In this document: piece by piece, positions 1 to 8,207 of the stretch
How positions within the stretch are numbered: the stretch's first letter is position 1
Layout of the letters: each line of letters begins with the position of its first letter
Origin: an uncultured Eubacteriaceae bacterium
Lineage (GTDB): Bacteria; Bacillota; Clostridia; Lachnospirales; CAG-274
NCBI GenBank assembly: GCA_947565475.1
Contig: CANOGI010000011.1
Coordinates: 1-18,282 of the forward strand
Direction: 5' to 3'
DNA: 18,282 bases
The notes under the pieces: generated by a model
Database searches by the model: none
Told to the model about the DNA's origin: nothing
What the model saw: the letters and a program-made list of their open reading frames with translations, nothing else
Made by a program: the position numbers and the translations under genes

Positions 1-6
1 TAACAC

Positions 7-30
7 CAAAACTATGTTTTGCTTTTATTT
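7..30 (+). terminator. Weak AT-rich hairpin followed by T-rich stretch
   Basis: CAAAAC and GTTTTG (7-12 and 16-21) form a perfect 6-bp stem with a 3-base loop, followed on the plus strand by CTTTTATTTTTT. It could end a plus-strand transcript entering from outside the window. No gene of that kind is visible here, and the stem is AT-rich, so this is a tentative call. Confidence 0.22.
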
Positions 31-171
31 TTTATCCAACTCACATTAAATAATAGAAAAAATCAGTTAGTCCTTAATAAAATCTGACATCTTCGAGGAA
101 CCCTTTTAATATCTTGCCTTAAAAATTTTGCCAGTCACTATAAACCGGTTTAATAATCCATATCAAATAGG

Positions 172-948
172 CTATTGCGCAGCGTTTTTTTTGTAAATAA
201 TATATAGCCCTCTCAAAAGTAAATCCTCGTCATATATAATTTTCTTTTTACAATAAGGCATTATAAGCCCCGCGATTCCTCCCGTGGCGACAACTGTTCC
301 CGATTCCCCTATCTCTTCCTCAATTCTCTCTATCATTCCGTCAAGCATAGCGGCATTGCCGTATACAACACCGCTTCTCATACAGTCTATAGTATTCTTT
401 CCTATAGTCTTTTTAGGCTCGGAAAGGCTTATACCCGGAAGCTGAGATGCGTTTTTAGAGATGGCGTCGAGAGAGACTTTTACACCTGGCATAATACAGC
501 CGCCGATATAATTTTTCCGTGAGTCTACAACCGATATAGTGGTCGCCGTACCCATATCAATGATAATAATAGGCGGTTTAAACCTCTCTATAGCGGAAGC
601 GGCGTTTACGACCAAATCACTCCCAAGCTGAGCGGGATTATCCATTAATATATTAAGCCCCGTTTTTACTCCCGGCCCGACAATAATACTGTCAATTCCG
701 ATAAGCCGTTTAACGCCTCCGCTCACAGCGTTTAAAACAGGCGGAACAACCGACGAGATAATACAGCCCTTTATATCTTGAATTTCCGTATTGTAAAGCT
801 CAATAATATTTTTAAACTGAACGCCATACTGGTCAGCGGTATAAGTTCTATCCGTGGAAATTCTGGCTGTAAATAAAATCTCACCTGTTTTTTTATCGAT
901 TGTTCCTAAAACAATATTTGTATTTCCTATATCGATAGCTAAAATCAT
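172..948 (-). CDS. coaX: Type III pantothenate kinase
   Basis: Cytoplasmic enzyme that phosphorylates pantothenate using ATP, the first step of coenzyme A synthesis. The 258-residue length is normal for the family. The ASKHA-fold signatures are present: the N-terminal phosphate loop D6-I-G-N-T-N, the G-S-D motif at 109-111 that binds pantothenate in the family, the D131-M-G-T-A-T-T motif, a Gly-Gly at 149-150, and a late A-T-G-G-I-A-G adenosine motif near 221-227. The ATG start places the first phosphate loop at the usual distance, and a GGGGGAT ribosome binding site lies about 9 bases upstream. It is the last gene of the minus-strand block, separated from its upstream neighbour by 155 bases that contain a dispersed-repeat hairpin, so it may have its own promoter. 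Type III enzymes are usually not feedback-inhibited by CoA and need a monovalent cation (family knowledge). Confidence 0.95.
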   Translation of the reverse strand: MILAIDIGNTNIVLGTIDKKTGEILFTARISTDRTYTADQYGVQFKNIIELYNTEIQDIKGCIISSVVPPVLNAVSGGVKRLIGIDSIIVGPGVKTGLNILMDNPAQLGSDLVVNAASAIERFKPPIIIIDMGTATTISVVDSRKNYIGGCIMPGVKVSLDAISKNASQLPGISLSEPKKTIGKNTIDCMRSGVVYGNAAMLDGMIERIEEEIGESGTVVATGGIAGLIMPYCKKKIIYDEDLLLRGLYIIYKKNAAQ

Positions 949-1060
949 AAGTAAAATCCCCCGTAAATTAAAGCTTTAAAAACGTTGTCATATCAATACC
1001 GTAAAATATCCGTCCGCTCATAGCGAACGACGTTTATAGTCAACTCTGTAGGTTAAATAT

Positions 1061-1113
1061 AAAAGTCCCTCCCCTTTTTAGGAAGAGGGCGGGACTTACT
1101 ATATCAGTTAAAA
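1061..1113 (+). repeat. Dispersed hairpin repeat, copy R1 (3' module only)
   Basis: This partial copy carries the GC-rich hairpin and end motif of the family seen at 7753-7946. AAGTCCC-x-CCC (1063-1073) pairs with GGG-x-GGGACTT (1087-1097), with one mismatch, and is followed by the end motif ATCAGTTAAAA. The end motif overlaps the stop codon (1104-1106) and last two codons of the minus-strand gene at 1104-1703. Read on the minus strand, the hairpin is followed by TTTTATATTT, so it could act as a transcription terminator or attenuator between that gene and coaX. Confidence 0.6.
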
Positions 1114-1703
1114 TCGCTGTCGGTTCTTCTGAAAGAATGAATTTTCCATAAATCTTTCTCGTCTTTAACAATATTATAAACCCAATAGGCTTTCAGCGTT
1201 CCGTTTTCATCGTTGGCGTTTGTGCTTATAATTGTCCTGACCTCGCAGGTTTTAAAATCCTTTGAGTAAATAGGCGGTTTTGCCTCAAAATCAATAACCA
1301 CTACATTAGAATCCTTTAAAGCCTCCACATCTGATTTAATCTGCTCAAGCTGAACCTCAAAAAGATTTTTCTCGGCGAGTTCTTTTGAGTACAGCTTTCT
1401 TTGAATGTGAAGAACATTGGCGAAAATATCGTCATTTCTTATCATATCGCCATAAATAAGTTTATAGCACTTCCCGTAAAACTGTATAACCTCGTCAGGA
1501 GTTTTTGGATAATCTTTTTCCAAGTCAACGCCTGAAACATCTGAGTACAGCACTTCAGCGGCGGACTTTTTTGTATTCTCAAAATCCCCGTAAATAGCGT
1601 CGCTTCCCGACTTCCATGAAACAGCCGCTATAATTACTATACACGTAATAATAATAAGTATAAATAAAAGTTTAACCATTCCGCCTTTCTTTTTAGCCGC
1701 CAT
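1104..1703 (-). CDS. Membrane-anchored protein of unknown function
   Basis: I do not recognise a characterised family; it resembles the small anchored proteins annotated as DUF6715 in Lachnospiraceae, but that is from memory. The 199-residue protein has a basic N-terminus (AAKKKGG), one hydrophobic segment at about residues 10-30, then a mixed alpha/beta domain predicted outside the membrane. The C-terminal part (a strand rich in aromatic residues, then L-W-K-I-H-S-F) is reminiscent of NTF2-like folds, which is only an impression. The ATG at 1703 is preferred over an upstream GTG at 1712 because AGGGGGTGAT precedes it at good distance. It starts 5 bases after the ysxC stop, so it is very likely co-transcribed with ysxC and recD2. 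Its last two codons and stop fall inside repeat copy R1. Confidence 0.72.
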   Translation of the reverse strand: MAAKKKGGMVKLLFILIIITCIVIIAAVSWKSGSDAIYGDFENTKKSAAEVLYSDVSGVDLEKDYPKTPDEVIQFYGKCYKLIYGDMIRNDDIFANVLHIQRKLYSKELAEKNLFEVQLEQIKSDVEALKDSNVVVIDFEAKPPIYSKDFKTCEVRTIISTNANDENGTLKAYWVYNIVKDEKDLWKIHSFRRTDSDFN

Positions 1704-1708
1704 AAATA

Positions 1709-2296
1709 TCACCCCCTGATAATATTTTCAATAACCTCCCATAATTCCTCTTTACCGCTCTTATTTTCGCTGGAAAACGGGATTATGATGTCTTCCCTCG
1801 AAAGCCCCAGTGAATTAATAATAACCGCCAAATGCTTTTTCACCTGACTCCTTTTCAGTTTATCGCTTTTCGTAGCGGCGATTATTATTTTATGTCCGTA
1901 ATGCTTAATCCATTCATACATCATTTTATCATTTTCCCCGGGCTCATGCCGTATATCTATAAGTAAGATAATCCCTTTTAGAAATTCCCTTTTAATTAAA
2001 TAATCCTCAATCATTTTGCCCCATTTGCGTTGTTCGCTTTTAGATATTTTGGCGTAGCCATATCCGGGCAAATCCACAAACATAAGGGCATCTTCCACAT
2101 TATAAAAGTTTATTGTTCTTGTTTTCCCCGGGCTTCCGCTCGTTCTCGCCAAAGCCTTGCGGTTTATCATAGCGTTTATAAGAGACGATTTCCCGACGTT
2201 GGATTTTCCGGCGAAAGCCACTTCCGGCAAACCCTCACCCGGATACTGCTCTTTTTTTACAGCCACGGCTTGAAGACTCACATTATTAACGTTCAC
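1709..2296 (-). CDS. ysxC: Ribosome biogenesis GTP-binding protein YsxC/YihA (EngB)
   Basis: Essential TRAFAC-class GTPase that takes part in late assembly of the large ribosomal subunit. At 195 residues it is full length. All G motifs are visible: G1 GKSNVGKS (30-37), G2 in the GKTRTINFY stretch (57-65), G3 D-L-P-G (75-78), G4 T-K-S-D (142-145), and G5 around F-S-S-E-N-K-S-G (174-181). The start is GTG at 2296, overlapping the recD2 stop as GTGA. The AAGGAGG binding site lies within the end of recD2 about 10 bases upstream, which points to translational coupling. In many Firmicutes this gene sits next to lonA or clpX, so the recD2 partnership here is a local arrangement. Confidence 0.96.
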   Translation of the reverse strand: MNVNNVSLQAVAVKKEQYPGEGLPEVAFAGKSNVGKSSLINAMINRKALARTSGSPGKTRTINFYNVEDALMFVDLPGYGYAKISKSEQRKWGKMIEDYLIKREFLKGIILLIDIRHEPGENDKMMYEWIKHYGHKIIIAATKSDKLKRSQVKKHLAVIINSLGLSREDIIIPFSSENKSGKEELWEVIENIIRG

Positions 2297-4551
2297 GTCA
2301 ATGTAACCTCCTTCATTTCCATAATTCTTTTTTTGAGAGCGGTATATCTGTCAATCTGTCTGTTATTGTCAATCATTTTATAAAAAGCGTCGGGAATCCC
2401 CACAAGAACGGCAAGTTCTTTCGCTCTTGTAACGGCGGTATAAATAAGATTTCTGTTCAAAAGCATTTCCGGCCCATAATGAATCGGTATAATAACCGCC
2501 CTATACTCGCTTCCCTGAGACTTGTGAATAGTTATGGCGTAAGAAAGCTCAAGCTCATCAAGCTGTGTAAAATCATATTTAACGACTTTTGTCTCGTCAA
2601 AAACAACCTCCATATACTCGCCATCGTTATCTATTTTCTCAATTACTCCCTCGTCGCCGTTAAAAACTCCGACACCCTCGTCAACTTTTCTCCGCCTGCC
2701 GTCAAAAACAGTCCATGTCAAATCATAGTTATTTTTTATTTGCATAACTTTATCGCCCTCCCGAAAAATAAATTTTCGGAATTCTTTTTCACATTTATAC
2801 TCATCTTTCGGGTTAATCTCATTCTGTAAAATTGAATTAAGCCTTATTGTTCCCAGATGAGACTTTCTCATAGGCGTTAAGACCTGAATATCTTTTGGGT
2901 CACAGTTTAAATACTTTGGCAGTCTTATGGTTACAAGCTCTAAAATAGTATCGGATAAAGCGTTTGTATCAAATCGTTTCATAAAAAAGAAATCCTTTTC
3001 CTTTTCATTTAAAACAGGATGCTCGCCTTTGTTAATTCTGTGGGCATTCATAACAATGGCGCTTTTTTCCGCTTGCCTGAAAATCTCATTAAGCCTCACA
3101 ACTTTAACACACTCGCTCGCTATAATATCTTTAAGAACGTTTCCCGGCCCAACAGATGGAAGCTGGTCAACGTCTCCCACAAGAATAAGCCTTGTCCCGT
3201 AAGGAATGGCTTTAAGCAGATTCTGCATCAAAATAATGTCAACCATAGAGCTCTCGTCAACAATAACAACATCCGCCTCTATAGGGTTATCCTCGTCCTT
3301 GTCAAAGCTCTGTCGTTTGCTGTCGTCCGAAATAAAACTAACTCCCAAAAGCCTGTGAATTGTCTGCGCCTCTATACCGGTTGTCTCCGTCATGCGTTTG
3401 GCCGCCCTTCCTGTTGGGGCGGCGAGACTTATCTCATATCCATCGTCTCTTAAAAGCTTTATAATTGTATTAATAGTCGTCGTCTTGCCTGTACCTGGTC
3501 CTCCCGTAATTACAAGAACACCGTTTCTCATCGCCTCCAAAACCGCGAGCCTTTGATTTTTAGCAAGTTTAACATCATTTGACTTCTCAAACTCGTCAAT
3601 TTCCTTTTCATAATCCACATTTTCCGAAACCTCCGCTAAGGAAAGTTCAACAAGTTTTTTCGCCACATAATTCTCCGAATAGAAAAAAGAGTTAAGAAAA
3701 ACTATTTTTCCTTTCTCCTCATCCTCCTCTACCCAAAGCTGTTTTGTAACGTTAAGCCCTAAAATCGTATTCTCAATATTTTCAGAAGCGATTTCCAAAA
3801 GCTCCGCGGTTTTGCTCAAAAGTATGTCGATAGGCAAATAAACACTGCCGTTAGCTGCTTCCTTATTTAACACATACTTAATTCCAGCTTCTATTCTGAA
3901 AGGGGACTCTTTGACAATTCCGACTTTCTCGGCGATAGAATCCGACATTTTAAAGCCTACGCCAAAAATCTCATCAGCAAGCACATAAGGGTTTTTTTGG
4001 ACAGTTGATAAGGTTTTTTCTTTAAACCTTTTATAAATTTTAAGGGAATAAACAGGACTTATCCCGTAATCCTGAAGATAAAGCATCGCCCGCCTTAACT
4101 CCGCCTGTTCGTGAAAGACAGCGCCTATTGAAATGGCTTTGTCAACGCTTATCCCTCGTATAGCTGAAAGCTTTTCAGGGTCGTTCTCAATAATATCCAG
4201 GGTTTTTGTGCCAAACATAGAAACAATTTTATTGGCGATTCTCGGGCCTATACCTTTTATAACTCCTGACGCGAGATACCTTTCTATACCCTTCTCAGTT
4301 GTTGGTATTGTCTTTTCATAGACAAGAACACTAAGCTGTTTGCCATAGGTGGGATGTACTACAAAAGAGCCGACAACCTTGATGTTTTCCCCCTCGTTAA
4401 TAGCGGGAACAGTGCCCACACAGGCAATTTCCTCATCTGTGTCATCATTATCATTATATTCCGTTTCAAGAGTAAATACAGTATACCCGTTTTCAGAATT
4501 ATGAAAAACAATATTGCTCACAATTCCCTCAAGAATAACCTGTTCTTCCAT
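2293..4551 (-). CDS. recD2: ATP-dependent 5'-3' DNA helicase RecD2
   Basis: Superfamily 1B helicase of the RecD2 (RecD-like, RecBC-independent) type, acting in DNA repair and replication fork maintenance. At 752 residues it has the long N-terminal region that separates RecD2 from the RecBCD subunit. Visible elements in order: an OB-like N-terminal domain (about 1-80), tandem helix-hairpin-helix motifs (about 90-145, including G-I-G-P-R-I-A), Walker A GGPGTGKTT (350-358), motif Ia APTGRAAKRM (378-387), Walker B with D-E-S (about 429-438), motif III GDVDQLPSVGPG (459-470), and near the C-terminus the A-I-T-I-H-K-S-Q-G-S-E-Y and Y-T-A-V-T-R-A-K motifs. ATG start with AGGTGAT upstream. The upstream gap of about 115 bases could hold a promoter, and ysxC follows with a 4-base overlap. 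Confidence 0.95.
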   Translation of the reverse strand: MEEQVILEGIVSNIVFHNSENGYTVFTLETEYNDNDDTDEEIACVGTVPAINEGENIKVVGSFVVHPTYGKQLSVLVYEKTIPTTEKGIERYLASGVIKGIGPRIANKIVSMFGTKTLDIIENDPEKLSAIRGISVDKAISIGAVFHEQAELRRAMLYLQDYGISPVYSLKIYKRFKEKTLSTVQKNPYVLADEIFGVGFKMSDSIAEKVGIVKESPFRIEAGIKYVLNKEAANGSVYLPIDILLSKTAELLEIASENIENTILGLNVTKQLWVEEDEEKGKIVFLNSFFYSENYVAKKLVELSLAEVSENVDYEKEIDEFEKSNDVKLAKNQRLAVLEAMRNGVLVITGGPGTGKTTTINTIIKLLRDDGYEISLAAPTGRAAKRMTETTGIEAQTIHRLLGVSFISDDSKRQSFDKDEDNPIEADVVIVDESSMVDIILMQNLLKAIPYGTRLILVGDVDQLPSVGPGNVLKDIIASECVKVVRLNEIFRQAEKSAIVMNAHRINKGEHPVLNEKEKDFFFMKRFDTNALSDTILELVTIRLPKYLNCDPKDIQVLTPMRKSHLGTIRLNSILQNEINPKDEYKCEKEFRKFIFREGDKVMQIKNNYDLTWTVFDGRRRKVDEGVGVFNGDEGVIEKIDNDGEYMEVVFDETKVVKYDFTQLDELELSYAITIHKSQGSEYRAVIIPIHYGPEMLLNRNLIYTAVTRAKELAVLVGIPDAFYKMIDNNRQIDRYTALKKRIMEMKEVTLT

Positions 4552-4668
4552 TTTTTAATCACCTAACCAGATAAGTAACGCTAAATACCTTATATATGCT
4601 TTCCCTCGTTCAAACTCAAAAAATCATATTATTATTTTCTCGCGTTAATTTCATAAATCGCCATAATA

Positions 4669-5730
4669 TCAATTCAAAAGCGCCTCTTTAGCTCCCTCAT
4701 AAATTCCTAAAGCCGCTTTATAAACAAAATCATTTAAATCAGCGTATTTCTTTGAATACCCAAGTTCACAAAAAATAGCTGGAACTTTCATATTTTTAAA
4801 CTCCGCTCTATACTCGTTTAAAATCTCAGCGCTGTTAAAGTAAGTGTATTTTAAAATACTTTTTTTCAAAATATCAGCGCATTCCTTTGGAGAAATATCA
4901 AATTCCGTCGTGTCGTCCTCAAAAATTACAATTTTTGTTGTGTCGGAATAATTATATTGATTATCAGAACATAGATGTATGGATAAAAATAAATCAGCGT
5001 ATTCATTAGCGAAAAAAACCCGTTCCTCTTCTTGAACATAATCATCAAATCTTCTTGTGAGGTATATTTTTACATTATCATTTTCATCAAACATACGCTC
5101 AAGCCTTTGGCATATCCTCAAAGTAATATCCTTTTCCAGTTCCTTTCCATCATTCACGCCAAAATCCATTCCACCATGCCCGGGGTCAAGCACAACAACT
5201 TTGTCATAAACCTCCTTAGGTTCTTTAAGGTAAAACGTCAGCTCGTTTTTACCATTTGAAATCTCAGCGGCAAAAATGTCCTTTTCTTTCACAACTAAAA
5301 CAGTTTGCCCCGCCTCGTTTTCTGAAACTAAAACATTGTTTATAAAATTATTATTTACGTCAAAATACTCTCTTTCAAAAAACTCGTTAAAATCTCCAGG
5401 AAAAATTATCCTGTACTCACCTGAATAATATTGATCCACAAAAGAAAACTTGTTAAAATCCAAATCAAATGAACCTATTTTTTTAATAATCATTCGTCCG
5501 TCGTTTTTAAAAGTGAGGTCAATTTTCTCAGAGTCATATTTTGACATAAAACCCACCGAGTCATATTTTTTAAAAAAGTCGCCTGTATCGTCATACATAG
5601 TAAACACTTGTGTAACGGAAAATACGGCTGAGAAAAAAATAAGTATAAAAAAAACTATAAAAAAAGGTTTTTGACTTTCCAATAAAAAATAAGTCATAGC
5701 GTTTTTTATTTTATTAAAAAAACTCCTCAT
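4669..5730 (-). CDS. Membrane-anchored N-acetylmuramoyl-L-alanine amidase (Amidase_3)
   Basis: Zinc hydrolase predicted to cut the amide bond between N-acetylmuramic acid and the stem peptide of peptidoglycan, outside the membrane. With the ATG at 5730 the protein has 353 residues: a short basic N-terminus, one membrane segment (about 22-44), a non-catalytic linker or beta domain (about 50-175), then the Amidase_3 domain. Putative zinc and catalytic residues are H185 in D-P-G-H-G-G, E199 in E-K-D-I, H252 in L-S-I-H, and E322 in F-C-E-L-G-Y. The usual S-I-H-x-N is S-I-H-L-C here. The ATG is chosen over a GTG at 5757 because AAGGGGTGA lies about 7 bases before it. CwlD-like sporulation amidases are one possibility, but the long linker argues against a simple assignment. 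It lies 42 bases after hpt and is probably in the same operon. Confidence 0.9.
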   Translation of the reverse strand: MRSFFNKIKNAMTYFLLESQKPFFIVFFILIFFSAVFSVTQVFTMYDDTGDFFKKYDSVGFMSKYDSEKIDLTFKNDGRMIIKKIGSFDLDFNKFSFVDQYYSGEYRIIFPGDFNEFFEREYFDVNNNFINNVLVSENEAGQTVLVVKEKDIFAAEISNGKNELTFYLKEPKEVYDKVVVLDPGHGGMDFGVNDGKELEKDITLRICQRLERMFDENDNVKIYLTRRFDDYVQEEERVFFANEYADLFLSIHLCSDNQYNYSDTTKIVIFEDDTTEFDISPKECADILKKSILKYTYFNSAEILNEYRAEFKNMKVPAIFCELGYSKKYADLNDFVYKAALGIYEGAKEALLN

Positions 5731-5772
5731 CAGACTCACCCCTTTTAATACCGTCACAGTTTGCTTTAACGC

Positions 5773-6294
5773 TTATTGTTTTAATATTCCTATGTACGGA
5801 AGATTCCTGTATTTCTCAGCATAGTCAAGACCATATCCCACTATAAACTCATCAGGTATCGTAAAGCCCGTATAGTCAACTTTTATGTCAAAAACTCTCC
5901 TTTCTGGTTTATCCAGAAGCGTACATATTTTAAGGGACGCCGGCTTTTTGTCTTTAAGGTAACGGTAAAGATAATTTAAAGTTCTGCCTGAATCAATAAT
6001 ATCCTCGACAATAATAATATTTTTACCCTCAATCGGATTTTGTAAGTCTTTGTTTATTTTAATATTTCCGCTTGACTCTGTTCGCTCTCCATAACTTGAG
6101 ACGTCCATAAAGTCAATCTCCACATTCTGATTTATTTTTCTCGCCAAATCCACCATAAACATAACAGCGCCTTTCAAAATGCATATAAGCGTTATGTCTT
6201 CCCCCTCGAAATCATTGGAAATTTGCTCCGCAATCTCCAAAACCCTTTTCTGAATTTTATCTTCCGGAATAAGTATACTAATATTTTCTTTCAT
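5773..6294 (-). CDS. hpt: Hypoxanthine phosphoribosyltransferase
   Basis: Cytoplasmic purine-salvage enzyme that transfers the phosphoribosyl group of PRPP to hypoxanthine (and usually guanine) to form IMP or GMP. The 173-residue length is typical for bacterial enzymes. The flexible-loop S-Y-G is at 67-69, the PRPP-binding loop V-E-D-I-I-D-S-G-R-T at 96-105, the purine-contacting lysine at about 129 (K-P-E-R-R), and the D-E-F-I-V-G-Y-G-L-D-Y-A-E block at 148-160. The start ATG overlaps the tilS stop as ATGA, so translation of hpt is probably coupled to tilS. The tilS-hpt pair is a conserved arrangement in Firmicutes, where the two proteins are also reported to cooperate at ftsH in Bacillus (established knowledge, not shown here). 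Confidence 0.95.
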   Translation of the reverse strand: MKENISILIPEDKIQKRVLEIAEQISNDFEGEDITLICILKGAVMFMVDLARKINQNVEIDFMDVSSYGERTESSGNIKINKDLQNPIEGKNIIIVEDIIDSGRTLNYLYRYLKDKKPASLKICTLLDKPERRVFDIKVDYTGFTIPDEFIVGYGLDYAEKYRNLPYIGILKQ

Positions 6295-7697
6295 AAAGCC
6301 TCAGTCCTCCAAAAATATATATTAATTTTTTCTTTTGTAAACTTGTCGGATATATATAAATCAGAACAGCGAACACCGACGGCGCATATAACATTTTCCT
6401 CGTCACATACGAGAGGTATCGCGCCTCTTTGCCTTTCGGCGATTTTTTTCTCGGCGAAAATATTTTTAAGTTTTTTGTCACCGACTTTATTTATAAAAAT
6501 CCTGTCGCCGTTTAAACGCCGGCGTACAACAATTTTACCTTTAACTTTGCTTTTGTCTATTTGTAAAGAAAAATAAGGTTCTCGCTCGGAAAAAGCGAAA
6601 TACTCCTTTTTAGACATAACCGCCGTATCACCGGTCTCAATTATATTTACTCTCTCATTATACTTAAGCTCATAATTAAAAGGCTTCGCATCTTTTAAAT
6701 AAAAAGCGCTATTGTCAGAATTTCTTGAGATTTTAAGACGATTATACGCTTTTTCAGCAAAAATTCCCGATGGAAGTGGCAAAACCTTTCCCGTCTCCTT
6801 TTTTGAAAGTTCTATAACCATATTTACGTGGGCGTATGATATATCGTGTAAATCCCTTGAGAAAAATCTGCACGAAATTCTTATGACCCTCCTCTTAATA
6901 ACATCGTTAATTTCAGATAGTTTTTCAGTATCTAAAATAACCTCTTTCTCAAAATCACGATTTACGACACATTTGAAAAAAGCTTCCATAGATATTTCCT
7001 CAAGAAATTTTTCCTCCTCAGAAATAACGGCACCGCTGCTTACGACTGTAGAAATTATATTTTTATTCATATTTTCCGAAATCCATGGTATTAACTCAAG
7101 TCTAACTTTATTTCTTGTATAAATATTTATATTATTCGTACTGTCCGTTCTAAAATCAAGATTATTTTCCTCGCAGTATCTTTCAATCTCAAATCTCTCA
7201 CAGTTTAAAAGAGGGCGTATAATATTTCCCCTTAAATAAGGAATACCGCAAAGCCCTTTTATTCCCGTTCCTCTTATAAATCTCATAAAAATAGTCTCGG
7301 CGTTATCGTTTTTATTGTGAGCGACAGCTATTTTCCCGTTTTTATTTTTTTTACAGACTTCCTCAAAACACTCATACCTGAATAACCGTCCAGCCTCCTC
7401 CAAAGAAACCGAAAGCCTTTTCGCCTCTTTTTTTATATCCTTGGAAAAGCTTAAAAATTCCACTCCCATACTCTCACATGTCTTTTTCACGAATAACTCG
7501 TCATAATCAGCGTCTTTCCCTCTGATACAATGATTTATATGAACCGCCGTAACATTAATCTTATAAATATCTGAAATCCTGTTTAAAATATGTAAAAGAC
7601 AAATAGAATCCGCGCCACCTGAAACTCCTACAATAACAGAATCATCTTTTTTAATCATATTAAACTTATCAATAGTTTTTATAACCTTGTCAAGCAC
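6291..7697 (-). CDS. tilS: tRNA(Ile)-lysidine synthase
   Basis: Converts C34 of the CAU-anticodon tRNA-Ile to lysidine using ATP and lysine, so that the tRNA reads AUA. The N-type ATP pyrophosphatase P-loop S-G-G-A-D-S lies about 25 residues from the proposed start. It is followed by the family's H-x-N-H-x-I-R-G-K-D-A-D and A-H-N-K-N-D-N-A-E-T blocks, F-x-R-G-T-G-I-K-G-L, and a C-terminal TilS domain. The frame stays open upstream to an ATG at 7850, but the first 33 codons of that longer frame lie inside dispersed repeat R2. The GTG at 7697 gives 468 residues and an N-terminus (VLDKVIKTI) that lines up with clostridial TilS starts as I remember them. Its ribosome binding site is weak (GGAT), so ATG 7658 remains an alternative. 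It overlaps hpt by 4 bases. Confidence 0.9.
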   Translation of the reverse strand: MLDKVIKTIDKFNMIKKDDSVIVGVSGGADSICLLHILNRISDIYKINVTAVHINHCIRGKDADYDELFVKKTCESMGVEFLSFSKDIKKEAKRLSVSLEEAGRLFRYECFEEVCKKNKNGKIAVAHNKNDNAETIFMRFIRGTGIKGLCGIPYLRGNIIRPLLNCERFEIERYCEENNLDFRTDSTNNINIYTRNKVRLELIPWISENMNKNIISTVVSSGAVISEEEKFLEEISMEAFFKCVVNRDFEKEVILDTEKLSEINDVIKRRVIRISCRFFSRDLHDISYAHVNMVIELSKKETGKVLPLPSGIFAEKAYNRLKISRNSDNSAFYLKDAKPFNYELKYNERVNIIETGDTAVMSKKEYFAFSEREPYFSLQIDKSKVKGKIVVRRRLNGDRIFINKVGDKKLKNIFAEKKIAERQRGAIPLVCDEENVICAVGVRCSDLYISDKFTKEKINIYFWRTEAL

Positions 7698-7752
7698 ATA
7701 ATCAATCCAATCATAAAAATCAATATTTTTACAGCAGCCTCCCCTTATAGTA

Positions 7753-7946
7753 TCAAGACTACTCGAATTGTTGTATAACAAAAATTCTCGTAACCGAGGA
7801 CGAAAGTATTCGCCTTTGTATTCAGAGTGAGGCTGGCCGAAAAACTTCATTTTGCTGTTCGCCCTTGCAACCTGGCTTGCAATCCCCCTGAATACAAGAG
7901 TAAGTTCCCCCGCTTAAAAAGCAAGGGACTTCCTCTGTCGGTTAAA
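7753..7946 (+). repeat. Dispersed hairpin repeat, copy R2 (most complete)
   Basis: Reading along the plus strand it has a 5' lead TCAAGACTACTCG; an AT-rich hairpin (arms 7765-7774 and 7778-7787, one mismatch); the core TAACCG...GCCTTTGTATTCAG; an inverted partner CTGAATACAAGAGTAAG; a GC-rich hairpin from AAGTTCCCCCGCTT to AAGCAAGGGACTT; and the end motif TGTCGGTTAAAA. CTTTGTATTCAG and CTGAATACAAG are near-perfect inverted repeats, so the centre can also fold. It overlaps the upstream extension of the tilS frame. Six other partial copies are at 1061, 8057, 8687, 10773, 11904 and 16471. Confidence 0.75.
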
Positions 7947-7985
7947 AAGCAAAAACTATTTTCATCGTACCGATAAAATCGACAC

Positions 7986-8019
7986 GCTCTTTGAGAAACT
8001 CCCACGTTTTCCAAAGAGC
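7986..8019. repeat. Strong isolated stem-loop between repeats R2 and R3
   Basis: GCTCTTTG (7986-7993) and CAAAGAGC (8012-8019) are perfect inverted repeats. The stem continues inward with AAAC/GTTT after two mismatched positions, leaving a small loop around TCCCAC. No T-tract follows on either strand, so it is not an ordinary intrinsic terminator. It sits in the 510-base gap between tilS and the next gene upstream. Apart from this hairpin and repeats R2 and R3 I see nothing coding in that gap. Confidence 0.55.
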
Positions 8020-8056
8020 CTTACAATTTTCCTCTCGCTTATAAAACATCTTTTTG

Positions 8057-8205
8057 TGAAAGACTATTCGTATTTTATTTCACAAAATACTCATATCCTA
8101 TGGAGGATAACTCCGCCTTTGTTATTATGCAGGAGCTTGTACTCCCACTAAATACAGGAGTAAATCCCTCCTTAAAAAGTGAAAAATTTTCTTAGTAGGC
8201 CAAAA
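8057..8205 (+). repeat. Dispersed hairpin repeat, copy R3
   Basis: It contains the lead AAGACTATTCG, an AT-rich hairpin GTATTTT/AAAATAC (8070-8076 and 8084-8090), the core with CCTATGGAGGATAACTCC and GCCTTTGTTATT, CTTGTACTCCCAC, AATACAGGAGTAAATCCCTCC, and an end motif CTTAGTAGGCC. The left half aligns base by base with copy R5 (10773), for example at CCTATR, ATAACTCC, CTTT and GGAG/CTTGTACTC. It ends within a few bases of the stop codon of the minus-strand gene at 8208-8546, the same relation R1 has to the gene at 1104. Confidence 0.68.
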
Positions 8206-8207
8206 AA

